Origin: Mactromeris polynyma | Taxonomy: Eukaryota; Mollusca; Bivalvia; Venerida; Mactridae | Length of the DNA stretch: 64,000 bases | Direction of reading: 5' to 3' | NCBI GenBank assembly: GCA_032209605.1 | Contig: JASFXZ010000010.1 | Span: forward strand, 13,661,385 to 13,725,384 | Shown here: piece after piece, positions 53,081 through 64,000 of the stretch | Position numbering within the stretch: position 1 is the first letter of the stretch | Layout: each line of letters begins with the position of its first letter | Made by a program: the position numbers and the translations under genes | Notes under the pieces: generated by a model | What the model saw: the letters and a program-made list of their open reading frames with translations, nothing else | Database searches by the model: none | Told to the model about the DNA's origin: nothing

Positions 53081-53990
53081 AGGGACCAGCAATATAAACT
53101 TAGACATTTAAGTCATAATAGTCAACATCAACAGCCATCAACCTTGCAATAACCTAGGACTGTGGTGACATTAGAAACAGTATTAACAACCTACAACTTC
53201 ACAATACCCTAAGAATGAGGTAACAGTAGTCCGCATTAACCACAACCAACACTTCAAAATACTACTGTGGTCAAAATAGTCAGCATTTTCAACCACTAAC
53301 ATCACAATAACCTAAGACTGTGGTCACAATATAGCCAGCATTAACCCCCATCAACTTCACAATACCCGAGGAACATGGTCACAACAGCCAGCAATGACCA
53401 CCATCAACTTCACAATACCATAAAAGACTGTGGTCACAATAGCTTGCTTTAACCACCACCAAGCTCACAATAACCGAGGAATATGATCACAATAGCCTGC
53501 TTTAACCAACACCAACTTCACAATAACCGAGGACTATGGTCACAATAGCCTGCTTTAACCACCATCAAGTTCACAATACCCGATGACTATGGTCACAATA
53601 GCCTGCTTTAACCACCACCAAGTTCACAATAACCGAGGACTATGGTCACAATAGCTTGCTTTAACCACCACCAAGTTCACAATAACCGAGGACTATGGTC
53701 TCAACAGCCAGCAATAACCACCATCAATTTCACAATACTCTTAAGACTGTGGTAACAATAGCCTGCTTTAAACACTAACTTCATAAAGACTGTGGTCACA
53801 ATAGCCTGCTTTAAACACCAACTTCATAAAGACTGTGGTCACAAATGCGAGATTTAAGAACCACCAACCTCACAATAACAGCATAATGCAATCACATTAG
53901 TGAGCATTAAACACCAACCTCACAATAACCTCAGACTGAGGCAAAAAAAGCATGCACAACCTAGCGAGCTAACAATAACCTATGACCACT
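53080..53990 (+). repeat. degenerate 50-53 bp satellite-like array, about 15 units
   Basis: Unit ACCACCAACTTCACAATAAC plus CGAGGACTATGGTCACAATAG and CCTGCTTTA. It is best preserved at 53450-53720 and diverges toward both edges, the pattern expected from unequal exchange centred in the middle. Confidence 0.9.
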
Positions 53991-54836
53991 GAACATACAA
54001 AATGCAGCCCACTCACAAAAACCTAAGACAATCACCAAGCTATTAGACCTTTTTATTACAAACTGTATTTACTTTCATTTATGACACAGATTTTATATCC
54101 AAGAAACCAATAATCAGTAACCTAGAACCAGCTGCTTGCCATACGGAGACACTGTTTGAACATATTTCACAAAACAAACAATTTTATCAAGCTGCATTCA
54201 GCTAACAAATGTATCTGTCTACTTAAAATGTTTGCAAGTACTCTGGTATAAATATGGACAAATTTTGATGCCAGAATTAGGTACTGTGTAAATATTAAGC
54301 AAAAACTGGACCATGAAATTTCAGTTAGTAAAAGAGCCAATAAACAATATAATAATGCTTTGACATACGATAATAAAGACCTATAAACTTTTCTAGAACA
54401 AAGGCTGAAGCGGGTAACAATAAGACGGAGAAGGAATAATCTAATACACAGGGTCGATCTTCTCCAGAATATTTTCAAGTGTCAGGGTAACAGCTGGTGA
54501 AGTGGGTAGGTTATGAGAGGGCCGGGTATGATCGCTCTCAGGATGATCAGTTTAAGATCCGTTTTCGGGAAGGAAAATCAGTCTATAATATTTCTGTATA
54601 TTAGATGAATAGAAAACACCAAACCAAAGGAATTCAATTATTATACATTTTGTGGACGTTGAGGTTAAAAATCTAAGCATTCACAGAATACCCAAGTGCT
54701 GTGGTATCTTCCATAATGAAATTCAGGCTCTGTTGGACCACATCTCTAAGCAGACCTCAGGGAAGTCTACGAATACACGAAACGAAGCTGGCTTTGTATC
54801 TTTTGATTTCACTCTTTTAATGTCACTTAACAAACA

Positions 54837-55061
54837 AGCGCTGCTATGGGATTTACAACCTCTTCTGCAAGTTACGTCATTTCAAGAAAACGCAACATGT
54901 GACGTCACTATTTGCAAGCAGGAAACAATATGTACTCCATATGGTCACTTCGTTTATTTATTGCCATATGGGGTAAATATTGCTTATACTGTCAGTACAT
55001 GGTGACGTTTTCTGGAAATGACGTCACTTAAAGAAGAGGTTGGAAATCGTACAGCGGCCCT
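54837..55061. mobile_element. palindromic foldback/MITE-like element, copy B
   Basis: 225 bp, about 90% like 17468-17702 in the same orientation, with the same AGCGCTGC end, symmetric CRE-like sites and central CCATATGG motifs. The right terminus is mutated to GCGGCCCT and the flanking hexamers (CAAACA, CAAATG) match only partly, so it is an older insertion. A spurious open frame crosses it at 54652-55005. Confidence 0.85.
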
Positions 55062-55091
55062 CAAATGTTCTTTATAGGCTACAGAAAATAC

Positions 55092-55262
55092 AGTACAACC
55101 TCACTCAATGACCACCTCAAAATAAAGACCATGTCAGTAATAAGACCATATTTTCTTGAACCAGTTTTCAATTTGTATTCCATATTTTAACTCAATAACC
55201 GTATCACCTGACAACTGAGTCCAACAGTCTTCAGAACCAAGATTGGTCTTATTATTGAAGAT
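55092..55262 (+). repeat. dispersed ACAGTAAAACCTC element
   Basis: CAGTACAACCTCACTCAATG, AATAAGACCATATTTTCTTG, then TTGGTCTTATTATTGAAG. Orientation as at 9013. Confidence 0.6.
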
Positions 55263-56930
55263 TAGCTATACATCATGACTGTGTTACATGAAAAAGTGGA
55301 CTATTTTCTTGTCAGTAAAAAATACCAATTATACGCCCACCATTCACCAATCCTGTATGTTTACAACACAATAAATTTAAATTAACCGCCCACCCACTTT
55401 CAGAGGAGTTCTTAATTAACTGCAAAATTGTCAATACTCTGTGTATAGTAACAACAGTACTGCACGAGCCTTCTAGCAAGTCTTAATGAAAATAAAGGGT
55501 TTTATAAAGGTTGCAATTAATAGCATAAAGAATGTTTAGGAGGATTTCTGTAAAAATTAAGAGCACAAGATATTGTACCTAAGCATCTAATGATATGATA
55601 AATGAATTTCAAGGAACTGTTTCCAAGGGAATTTAAGGAGATTTTTGTTTTTCCGATTCTGAGAAAACTTAAAGAAAAACCTCCATGACATTTTAAAGCT
55701 CTTCATTAAATTACGTGAGATCAATTAAACAGGAAGGCGCAAGGTGAATTATATTACAGTAAAATTTGTCTATTTCCTAAAACCCGATCAAACCTATCTG
55801 AATATATTAAACATTACATCACAATTTTTTATACCTCTGTCAATATACAAATGTAAAAAATAAAATATTTTAAAAAAACTCCAAGTCAATAAATAACTTT
55901 CCTTCAGCAAATTACCAGCAGCTGGCAACATAATTATGTTTTTATACTATAGTTTTAGTCTATAATGCATATTAAGATACAAAAAGGATATAAATGAGGA
56001 ACTAAGTTATTGTAAATTATATATATATAAATATCAAAAAATAAATAACAACGCATAATCGGCATATATTAATAATTATACACAATAAACAGAAAAACAA
56101 ATAATAAACAATTAATGTATAAAAAATAAATGATAAATATATGTCATACCAAAGATGTAACATCTTTATACAAAGAACTCATTGTTAGAAACAGTTCCGC
56201 AAACAGTAAACAATCCGTTAACTTCAATGAAAATCTTGAAGTTAATATTCCTCCTATATAAATACAGTTATCACCCAGAACTGTCCGTACAATGGCATAA
56301 GCAGCGATAATGGTTCTACTGGAAGGCAATATGGCATTTGACGGCATTGTCAACTGACCAATCACAATGTGATGTTGACGGCTATTAATCAATGTATTAT
56401 TTTGAATACGGGAAATATTGTAAATGAACACATTCATTTGACACATATTATGAATTATATGTATTTTGTTACACAATACTGCTAATTATTACATTGTAAT
56501 ATATTGATATATAGTGTTGTATCATCCGTATCCACTAATATGCTTCATTGATGTATCATACAAAATCTGCCAGGTTATGCTAGGGTCAACAAAGAGTTAA
56601 TTATTAGTATATTTCTGTTACAATATTTCCTGACAGCTAGTGTGCCCATTTCTATCACACATTGGCATGGCGTTGAATATATTAATTATGACACCAAAAT
56701 TAGAAAACACCTGGATCTCATATGTGACAATGACAGGGAATACATTATGAATATGAACAAATATGAATCCTTCCCCTGCGAAAATTACCATTGCTGACCA
56801 TGGTTAACCATGAACGACTCAAGCATTGTCAACCATGGTACAGTTCAGATAATTGCCAATTAAATTCCTTTCAATCAGGTGACCAAATATACCTTATAAA
56901 TTATTGCAACAATAATAATTGCATCCCAAT
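55263..56930. other. AT-rich sequence without recognised features
   Basis: No gene or tandem repeat seen. The stretch 55800-56150 is extremely AT-rich. Confidence 0.4.
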
Positions 56931-57075
56931 TCCCATACATGTTTAACCTTGCACCACCTCAGTGCCTTATGTTTTGTAGATGGCAGTTTTCCCAGGGGGG
57001 GGGGGGGGGGGTCTTAAACAAATGTCTTGTGCTGAATATACCCGTATGCGGCGTTCCCTGTAACAATTTAATCTC
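56930..57075 (+). repeat. interspersed repeat shared with 42540-42850
   Basis: CTTGCACCACCTCAGTGCCT, ATGTTTTGT, GTTTTCCC, a G-run of about 17 at 56995-57011, ATGTCTTGTG and GCGTTCCCTG. The G-run replaces the segment present at the other site. Confidence 0.5.
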
Positions 57076-57656
57076 TTTTTAATCTTAAGGCCTAAAAAAT
57101 CAGGTTTTATGCCAAAAGGAAAAACATGCTAACATGCGAAAAAAACATGTTCGAAAGTCCAATTGTCACTGAGAGCATTATTATGACTGTTTCAGAGTTG
57201 GAACCTTCAACATCAGGTACTTTGGCAGCTGTGTGTGCTATAACTGACTTTTAAACCTTAAACTGAGTAGACCACTCAAAACTGCAGACAAAACTCAGAT
57301 GCCAATCAACAGACTTTAAATACTACAACAGAAATAAAATTGTGTTTTGTTTGTACCTTACTCATAAGTTAACAACCAGTGATGTATTAGATAACTAGAT
57401 GTACGTGTCCATAGGAATTGCCCCTCTATGGGTTTTTCAAGTGTTACTGAGCGGAAACCATTTTTTTACATTGAAAAAGGGCAATCACTCCTCCAAAAAT
57501 AGATGGAAAGTAACCCAAATCAAACTTGACCTGTAATTTTATAATCCTTTGACAATGTGCCCAATATGCATTTAATCTCTTCCATCCTTTCAAGATCCAT
57601 TTAAATTTGATCAGAAACCAATTTTTCGTACTGACATACGCATGGACACACTGACA

Positions 57657-57929
57657 AGAGAGCCGCGTCCGTGGTCCAGTGGTTAGTGCGCTGGACTTGT
57701 AACCCGGCGATCTGGGTTCGATTCCCGGTCGCGGCAGGTCATACCCTTCCATGAAAATTTGACAAAATGTCGATTTTCCTCCACATGTGGAGAAGTTGCC
57801 GGCTCCTTGTTGAAGGGTAAGTTAGTACTGGTAAGAATTCAGTCCAGGAAAAACTGGTTAGGTGAACCGGCCGCCGTATATAACTGAAATATCGTTGAGA
57901 AACGGCGTTAAACCCGATGAAACAAACAA
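57657..57929 (+). mobile_element. tRNA(Thr)-derived SINE (family A) with target-site duplication
   Basis: The head from 57660 folds as a tRNA: a 7-bp acceptor stem with one mismatch, box A TGGTCCAGTGG, anticodon loop CTTGTAA (anticodon TGT, Thr), exact box B GGTTCGATTCC, and a T arm. The body has AAGTTAGTACTGGT and AACTGGTTAGG, and the tail has ACTGAAATATCGTTGA, GGCGTTAAACCC and an AAAC run. ACACACTGACA flanks both sides (57646-57656 and 57930-57940). It is a SINE, not a tRNA gene. Its conserved tail recalls V-SINE families reported from molluscs; exact family not assigned. Confidence 0.88.
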
Positions 57930-58550
57930 ACACACTGACAGGGTAACATTGTATGCCCCTTGTGCCATTTGAAGAATGCTGGGGGGGGGGGGACATAAAC
58001 ATATACAATAATACATTTAGCACAGTATCTGAATGTAATTCAATTGATATAGAATGATAAATGTTTTACCAAACTAGTATGGATAATCAATTTAGGTCAT
58101 AACCACAGATTATTTGTGTAAACCTGTTATTGGCAGGAACAGAAATCTGTCAGCAGCAGGTTCTACAGAACTGCAAGTCTAATACATTATATTCACGAAT
58201 ATTCGCTAATAAACGCCCCTCCCCTAATTAACGCCCCCCCCCCTTTAGTTTGGAAGTTTAGTTTTAGGCTTCGAGCGCAACTTTCGACACTTTCAGCTTA
58301 GATCAAGGCTAGCCAGTACCGTACTTGTTTTAATAGATGCATATGAGGAAGTCACTTTTTGCAATTTTATTTATTAAATGCCCCCCTCTCAAAATGTAAT
58401 GCCCCCAGGGGCATTTATAAGGGAATATTTGGTATATTGAAAAAGAACCCAGCACATTAAACACCATAGAGGCTGAATCTATTCATTGCACCCTCGGAAT
58501 AATAATAATACTGGCATGAAATGGACAATTTTAAAATTAGCCGAACTTTT

Positions 58551-58572
58551 CACAGGTTGCGGGGGGGGGGAG
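58551..58572 (+). repeat. poly-G tract
   Basis: A run of ten G preceded by TTGC. Similar G runs are at 56995-57011 and 57979-57990, and a C run is at 63263-63281. Confidence 0.8.
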
Positions 58573-58930
58573 CTGGGGCAGAGCAGGGCGTATAAAGTGT
58601 ACATTGGCATCAGTGTCAATAACATGACGGCTGCCCTGGCGAGTACAACAACAACAGATCAGTTATGTTATTACACGTCTAGTGTTTTTTACGTTTAAGG
58701 GGAATTATGATGGTGGATTTTTTTTATAGGGATAAAAGTCATCGCAAGGGAAAAGAAGGGCAACTTACATTTCTGTATTCATTACCTTTCAGTGGTAAAA
58801 TAATATAATTTAATTATAAGTTACTGATTAGTATCATGAAATATGTGATATTTAACAGCTCGAAGATTCTGCTTTCCTGACGGAAATTTTACCCTATACC
58901 AGGTCACATTCCTCTCACAGCAATGTAGAT

Positions 58931-59116
58931 TATTTCATGAACTTCTTGAACCTTTTTCATGAATTAGTTAATGAATTCTATAGTCATGAAAGGCAAATTT
59001 TGCTTTTCATGAATTAATTTATTCATGAACTTAATTCATGAAAAAGGTTAACTTAATGAAATAATCAAAATTGCTTTTCATGACTATAGAATTCATTAAC
59101 TAATTCATGAAAAAGG
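58931..59116. repeat. long nested inverted repeat (hairpin)
   Basis: 58951-58996 and 59071-59116 are 46-base inverse copies with one mismatch. A second inverse pair (about 58931-58965 with 59032-59064) shares sequence with the left arm, so alternative foldings compete. No TIR signature of a known family. Confidence 0.85.
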
Positions 59117-60114
59117 TGGCTGAGACAGGACAAACAAAGATAGATTTCAGTCGATTCAACGCTTGATAAGATCAAGGCACTCAAGATTCGTTGCATCTCA
59201 CAGCTGCCAATGTAACAAATAGTCGTACACAGCAACATTTAAAATTGTTTACCTCCCTCACACATGATTGATAAATATTGTGTGGAACATTCATATCGAG
59301 TAATGGGGACAAATACATTATGTAAGATACCTTTACACAAGAAAATTCAGCAGCTAGGTATGCACAAGTGCAACAGTTGATTAGCTCGAATTCTCTGGTA
59401 TTTCTGTCAGGAATCAGGGATACACATTTGTTTATTGAATCTAATTATGTTGAAATCATTATGATAAGCATCAGGCAGATGTTACAATATTTGCCATTAA
59501 ATTCCACAGCATTCCTCAACATTTAGGTGACCAATGCTACAGTCATATAGTCAGCCTGTCAACTTTCCCCTTTTCAAAAAGTGTGGATAAAGTAGGGCTA
59601 TTTTTTGGCAAAAGTAGGGCAAAAGTAGGGATTTTATTTCCTAAAAGTAGGGATGATTCCTTACTTTTGAAATATCGAATATGGTAAAAATGAACCGTAC
59701 TGTAATTTCTCCCTGATAATACCTCTGTGTTTCATGCAGGTGAAATAAATATTTTGAGTTAAAACCACAGATTTGATAATTAAGTAGGGTCAGTATAGGG
59801 TTCTTTCAAGAAAAAGAAGGGAAAAAATAGGGAGCAAGTAAAAAAACTAGGGAAAAGTAGGAAATGTATAAAAAATTATTGACAGCCTGCAAGACTGTGA
59901 ATCACAGGAGCCAAGGCTGTCTTCAGTTCTTTCCTTATCTACCAGGTACCATAGTAACAATGCTGATAATTAAATTAGTCACTTCAAGCAAATATATCCA
60001 TAGTAACACAAACTATCAACGACTTTGGTTGCTACTGCGTTTATCACATCACAAGCCTTAAATGTACAAATGAAGTATTCAGAGTGTAATCAGCTTGTAT
60101 CCATATAATTCGAG

Positions 60115-60183
60115 GGCTTAACGCAACAATGTCGTAACTCTCTATGAATTTATATAGGAGTTACGACATTGTTGCGTTGAGCC
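60115..60183. repeat. 26-bp inverted repeat with 17-base loop
   Basis: GGCTTAACGCAACAATGTCG plus TAACTC, then the inverse with one mismatch. The loop is AT-only apart from two G. It could be a minimal MITE or a cruciform site. Confidence 0.85.
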
Positions 60184-60949
60184 ATCGATATATAACCTAC
60201 ATGTATAATTATAAGATATGGAATTTTCTCCGTGATCAATATAATGAATTAGGAGAAAAATTAATTTCCCTTATAAATGTCGAATATCTCCGATAGGTGT
60301 CGCTAGCTGCAGTGCTTGTTCATGAGATTTTCACTGTGTAAGCGTTTTGGTTTTAAAGGTCATTCAGCTTAGGCAGCCGACACATTAATACCTGTTTTTC
60401 TTTAAAGTTAATTATAAATTGTTATGATTTCATGCAAGCATATATAACGAGGTTTTAAACATGTTCTACGGCTGCATAAAAAAGGACGAAATTTTATGTG
60501 TTGTCTGTAAAACATCACTTGCATCTATTTTAACATCTATGCCACAAAACACCCAACAATTAATTGACAGCAATATTTATTTTATCATTCTCCGCAACCA
60601 AAATGCAGTTTTTGTCATTTCTATTACCTCAAGAGAAAATCTGAGATATGTAGCACATATGTATTCCAATTCCTCCCAGCAATAAGTTTTTGTACTACAA
60701 TATAGGCATTATTGAAAATTATTTCTTATGTATACAAAAAGTACAAACAGTTGGAACACCCGTATTATTTTACAGAAACCTTGAAGCAAATTAAGACAAA
60801 GGCCAACAACAATGTTCAACTTGAATAGAAATTCATGAAACATTGCAGACATACTTAAAACACATCCAGTTGTATCTATTTATAAGTTTTATTAGACTGT
60901 AAGTTTTAACTTAGGGCAGTTAAGTGCAAGGTTGGAACTGATCGGCACT

Positions 60950-61500
60950 TAAAACCTGGCTTCGCGTTTCGCTTCGCAAACTGATCGCCGATAAATGGGT
61001 CGATGCGTGGCCGATATCCGGCAGGGCATCGCACACATTGGGCTGGCATCAGGCCAAATTATGGACAACCCAGACAATCCATATATCAGTCAGACGCCTC
61101 CCAGACGTCCGACTTGGCGGTGCCCGGCCGGAAATCAGCCAGACATCGGCTAGGCCGGCCAGCATCTGGCCAACAACCAACTGGGACTCGCCAACCTCTC
61201 CCTCAACCGGCTGATCCGCACGCGCTCTGCAGGTGCAAGCAAGCGATGTGGAGGTCAGGCTGCAAGCGCTGTGGAGATATCAACGGCATATGTGTTTTGT
61301 TGTTTTGTCTCGTAGAATACCACTAGAGAAAGGTTGATGTGAAAGAAGAAGGTCAGAGGAGCGCCTCTATATATACCTACTTAGACAGGACATCGGACGA
61401 GTGCCTTTCGGACACCGGCCAATAAACGGGCCAAGAATTCGACCCCATTTTCTGGAAGGTCTGTCGATCGCCGGCTGGCGACCCCCAAGTTCTGACTTAG
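60950..61500. repeat. GC-rich island of short GGCCGG/CCGGC-type motifs
   Basis: This is the only strongly GC-rich block in the window. It is full of degenerate GCCGATATCCGGC, GGCCGGCCAGCATCTGGCC and CCAGACATCGGC-like words. Open frames cross it (61003-61326) but have no recognisable domain and look like a by-product of composition. Confidence 0.5.
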
Positions 61501-62017
61501 GTATAAGTATGTGTAACAAAATCATAGATACATATATCTGTACTTTCAAAATTTCTTCTTGCTTGAGCAGACAAATTTATTCATTCTAGTCCAGCATTTA
61601 CAATATGCACATTTGAACAAATCAGCATCCAGTTTACAAACACAGTTCGGTGATCCAAAATTTGCTTTAACATTTAACGTCGGATTTGATTGGCTTACAT
61701 ATCCACTGTGACGCAAGTAATAAAAGCGAGCTCAATAAAGCTGTGCCGAATAAACAGGTTTTTCTTAATACCTCACTTTTCTGTAGACAGTTGCCATGGT
61801 GACATTATACCTTATTATGCCTTAATTTATATAAGCACTGAGAGACCTATACCACTGAAAGAACAATGACAATTATGGTCAACATAAGGCATGAACACTC
61901 GGTGTGGTATATTTCATGTAAATGAAAAATATATTGAAGATATGATGATAACACATTGAGAATGTCAGCTGCACTATTGTAAGTCTTTTTATCCTAGTAA
62001 CCACATCATAATTTAAT

Positions 62018-62182
62018 AGTACAATAAAGACCACCTCAAAATTAAGAACATAATCTTCAAGTCCATTTCAACTGTTTTGCTCTTAACTCAACCTCAATAT
62101 TTTGAATATTACCTCAAAAAGAAGACCAGTTTGCACGGTCCCAATCATGGTCTTAATTATTATTGAAGTTTTACTGTAATTG
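62018..62182 (+). repeat. dispersed ACAGTAAAACCTC element
   Basis: ACAATAAAGACCACCTCAAA at the left, ATTATTGAAGTTTTACTGTAA at the right, inverse ends with family internal blocks. Confidence 0.6.
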
Positions 62183-62620
62183 GTTTTTTAGTGCTGCTGT
62201 TTCAAAACAATGGTAAATGGGTTTTTTAACATCAAATGTTGTCACTGGTATTGTTTACTATAACTATAGAAATCAAGTCAACAGTACATCATGATATATT
62301 CGGTTATCAGAAAAAAAAAATTGAAATGACTTATTAGAGCAGATGTTGAATTTACACAGGTAAAAATATCCATGAACCGTGAGTTTATGAAATTATCCGT
62401 GATGTATTAGGAAATGAGGCATATACTGAGCTCATAAATTCTTGATCTATGGAGACGTGGGTGAGATAATGAAACTGAAGCATAGCTTATAATGGCGTTT
62501 AAAATTGCATGATACAAAGTATGATATTTACATGTGTGCAGATGGACTGCAAGAAGATAAGACAGAGGCATTTTGACTAAAATTTAACATGAACTGACCG
62601 AATATTTCAAGCTCTGTAGT

Positions 62621-62889
62621 AAAGTCTTAATTTATTATAGTGCGACCCCTACTTAAAGGGCCAGCCATTTCTGACTTATGAAACTTTCTGAGCACATTTA
62701 CTTCCCAATTCCTATCCTTTAATGCCAGGCACCATGCAAGCAGTTAGGCACACTGAGTAACCATTATTCAACAGACTGACTGCTCACCAACCGGCCATAT
62801 CAGAACGGATCCCTACAGGGTTTCGAACCTTCAACCTCCCTGACTCCCAAGGCTCAACCTCCCTTAACCACTTGTCCAAGGGAGACGGT
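62621..62889 (-). mobile_element. tRNA Ser/Leu-like SINE (family B), copy 3
   Basis: Aligns with 32200-32459 along its whole length (AAAGGGCCAGCCATTTCTGA, CACCAACCGGCC, CAGAACGGATCCCTAC). Box A is damaged; also minus orientation. Confidence 0.75.
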
Positions 62890-64000
62890 TATATTAAAAT
62901 ACATGTATTGATGTAACAATTTAAGGGATAATTATACTACTGTCAGTGAACTTTTTCCCAATGTCATCAAAATCAAATGAATTAGGTCATCCTTAAAATG
63001 CTGTTTATGTGGCACATAAGCCTTAGTGCAGACAAATTTAGATGGGTAGTTCAGTAATGTTATTTTCAATTTAACATCTTTCATGGTCATTATAGTTAGT
63101 GTTAACTATCGGATACACAGCAAAAACATTCCCTCTCCGACTGTTAAAACGTTTTTGAGTAGGGGCCATTTTCATGGGTAAGGTCGAGTTATGCCAAACA
63201 AGCAATTTGCTACTTAAGGCCTTGCTTGTGGTACTGCTACTGATCCACTGTAGTTCAAACACCCACCCCCCCCCCCCCCCCGCCTCAATTGTGGTTGCTC
63301 TGAACAGGACTTTTTTATCAGGTGTAAAATAAAATCTATAAAAAATAATCTACTAAATCTACTTAATTAACCACATTATTATCTGGAAGATTATAGGATA
63401 CGATGGACTACTTCAAATAGTAATTAATGGCCCAAGGCCATGTTAATTTTCAATCATAATAAAAATAAAACAAATCTTTGTGAAAATCAGGGTAAAAAAA
63501 TTGTTCCTATGAAATAACTTACAAAGACAATCGAACCTTTCATAACCATGGTCAGCAATCATAAGAAATTTTACTCATAAAATATAATTTTCGTTCACTA
63601 TTTACTGTAAAAAATAATTAAAAGAAAAAACTTGTTGCGTAGAGGCACCAAACATCTGCTACTGAAGCTCAGATTTTCACAAACCAACCACTAGACTGAT
63701 CAAATGTTATGCATTCCATGCTAAGCGATGTAGACCAAATTATAAGCAAATACTGCCACGAAAATCTGGCACACAAAAACTCCAGTGATAACAGATCAGT
63801 CTGTGCTTATTTTTCCAAGTAATTAAAAAGCCAAGAAAAAATGTACATGCTACATAGTGTAGCATTCTGCCTAAACTAAAGACTTACACCAAATACTTAT
63901 TAACCAAACATCTAGACATTTGAATTCATTCATATCCCTTTAAATTTCAAGAGGATTATTTTACTTAAATACAGAAGAACCGAATTGACCCCAAGTAATG
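62890..64000. other. unassigned sequence at the window end
   Basis: It includes a fragment (about 63130-63200) inverse to part of 19680-19745 (GAGTAGGGGCCATTTTCATG) and a C-run at 63263-63281. No kinase N-terminal exon recognised. Confidence 0.4.

Noticed and set aside
54652..55005. 117-codon open frame
   Set aside because: Its second half is the palindromic foldback element copy B; no coding homology or splice signals.
57660..57735. A tRNA-Thr (TGT) gene
   Set aside because: The fold and boxes are good, but the acceptor stem has a mismatch, and a SINE body, tail and 11-bp target duplication follow. It is the head of a SINE.
61003..61326. 107-codon Arg/Gln/Pro-rich protein
   Set aside because: Open frame explained by the GC-rich island; no domain, start context or splice evidence.
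63511..63570. A first kinase exon (MVMKGSIVF followed by a GTAAGT donor, minus strand)
   Set aside because: The peptide does not match the family N-terminus and no supporting upstream signal was seen.

Overview
This is an AT-rich, repeat-dense window from an animal genome. It holds two conserved bilaterian genes with spliced exons, tRNA-derived SINEs of the kind common in molluscs, many minisatellites, and a DIRS-type retrotransposon. A mollusc, probably a bivalve, is the best guess. That guess rests on SINE style and general composition, not on a diagnostic marker.

Layout. (1) 573-3014 (+) is a two-exon Fez-family zinc-finger transcription factor gene (fezf) with an Eh1 repressor motif and six C2H2 fingers. 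(2) About 3.0-18.8 kb is gene-free. It contains SINEs, small inverted-repeat elements, a 75-83 bp tandem array and several CpG-richer, non-repetitive islands that could be regulatory. (3) 25405-52426 (-) holds the 13 visible coding exons of a PCTAIRE-type cyclin-dependent kinase (CDK16/17/18 group). The exons join in phase into 379 codons plus a stop, ending in a conserved RRQSMLF tail. The N-terminal exons are not seen and probably lie beyond 64 kb. Its introns carry at least five minisatellites, SINEs and inverted-repeat elements. (4) 46231-50906 (+), inside the intron between kinase exons 2 and 3 and antisense to the kinase, is a structurally complete DIRS-like retrotransposon: a gag-like ORF1, RT-RNase H-methyltransferase-like ORF2, tyrosine recombinase ORF3, unequal inverted terminal repeats and an internal complementary region. 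(5) 52.4-64 kb has no gene I recognise. It holds a 50-53 bp satellite-like array, a SINE with a clean target-site duplication, long hairpins and a GC-rich island.

The strongest observations concern the DIRS element. ORF1 ends with a canonical A_AAA_AAC slippery heptamer in the correct frame to enter ORF2 by -1 frameshifting. The internal complementary region is a base-for-base reverse complement of the two element ends joined at a shared AATT. That region also places a consensus 5' splice site on the host kinase's sense strand. Other notable items are two copies of a palindromic CRE-rich foldback element, a minisatellite enclosed by inverted termini, and a 44-bp array grown from the kinase's own 3' splice-site tract.
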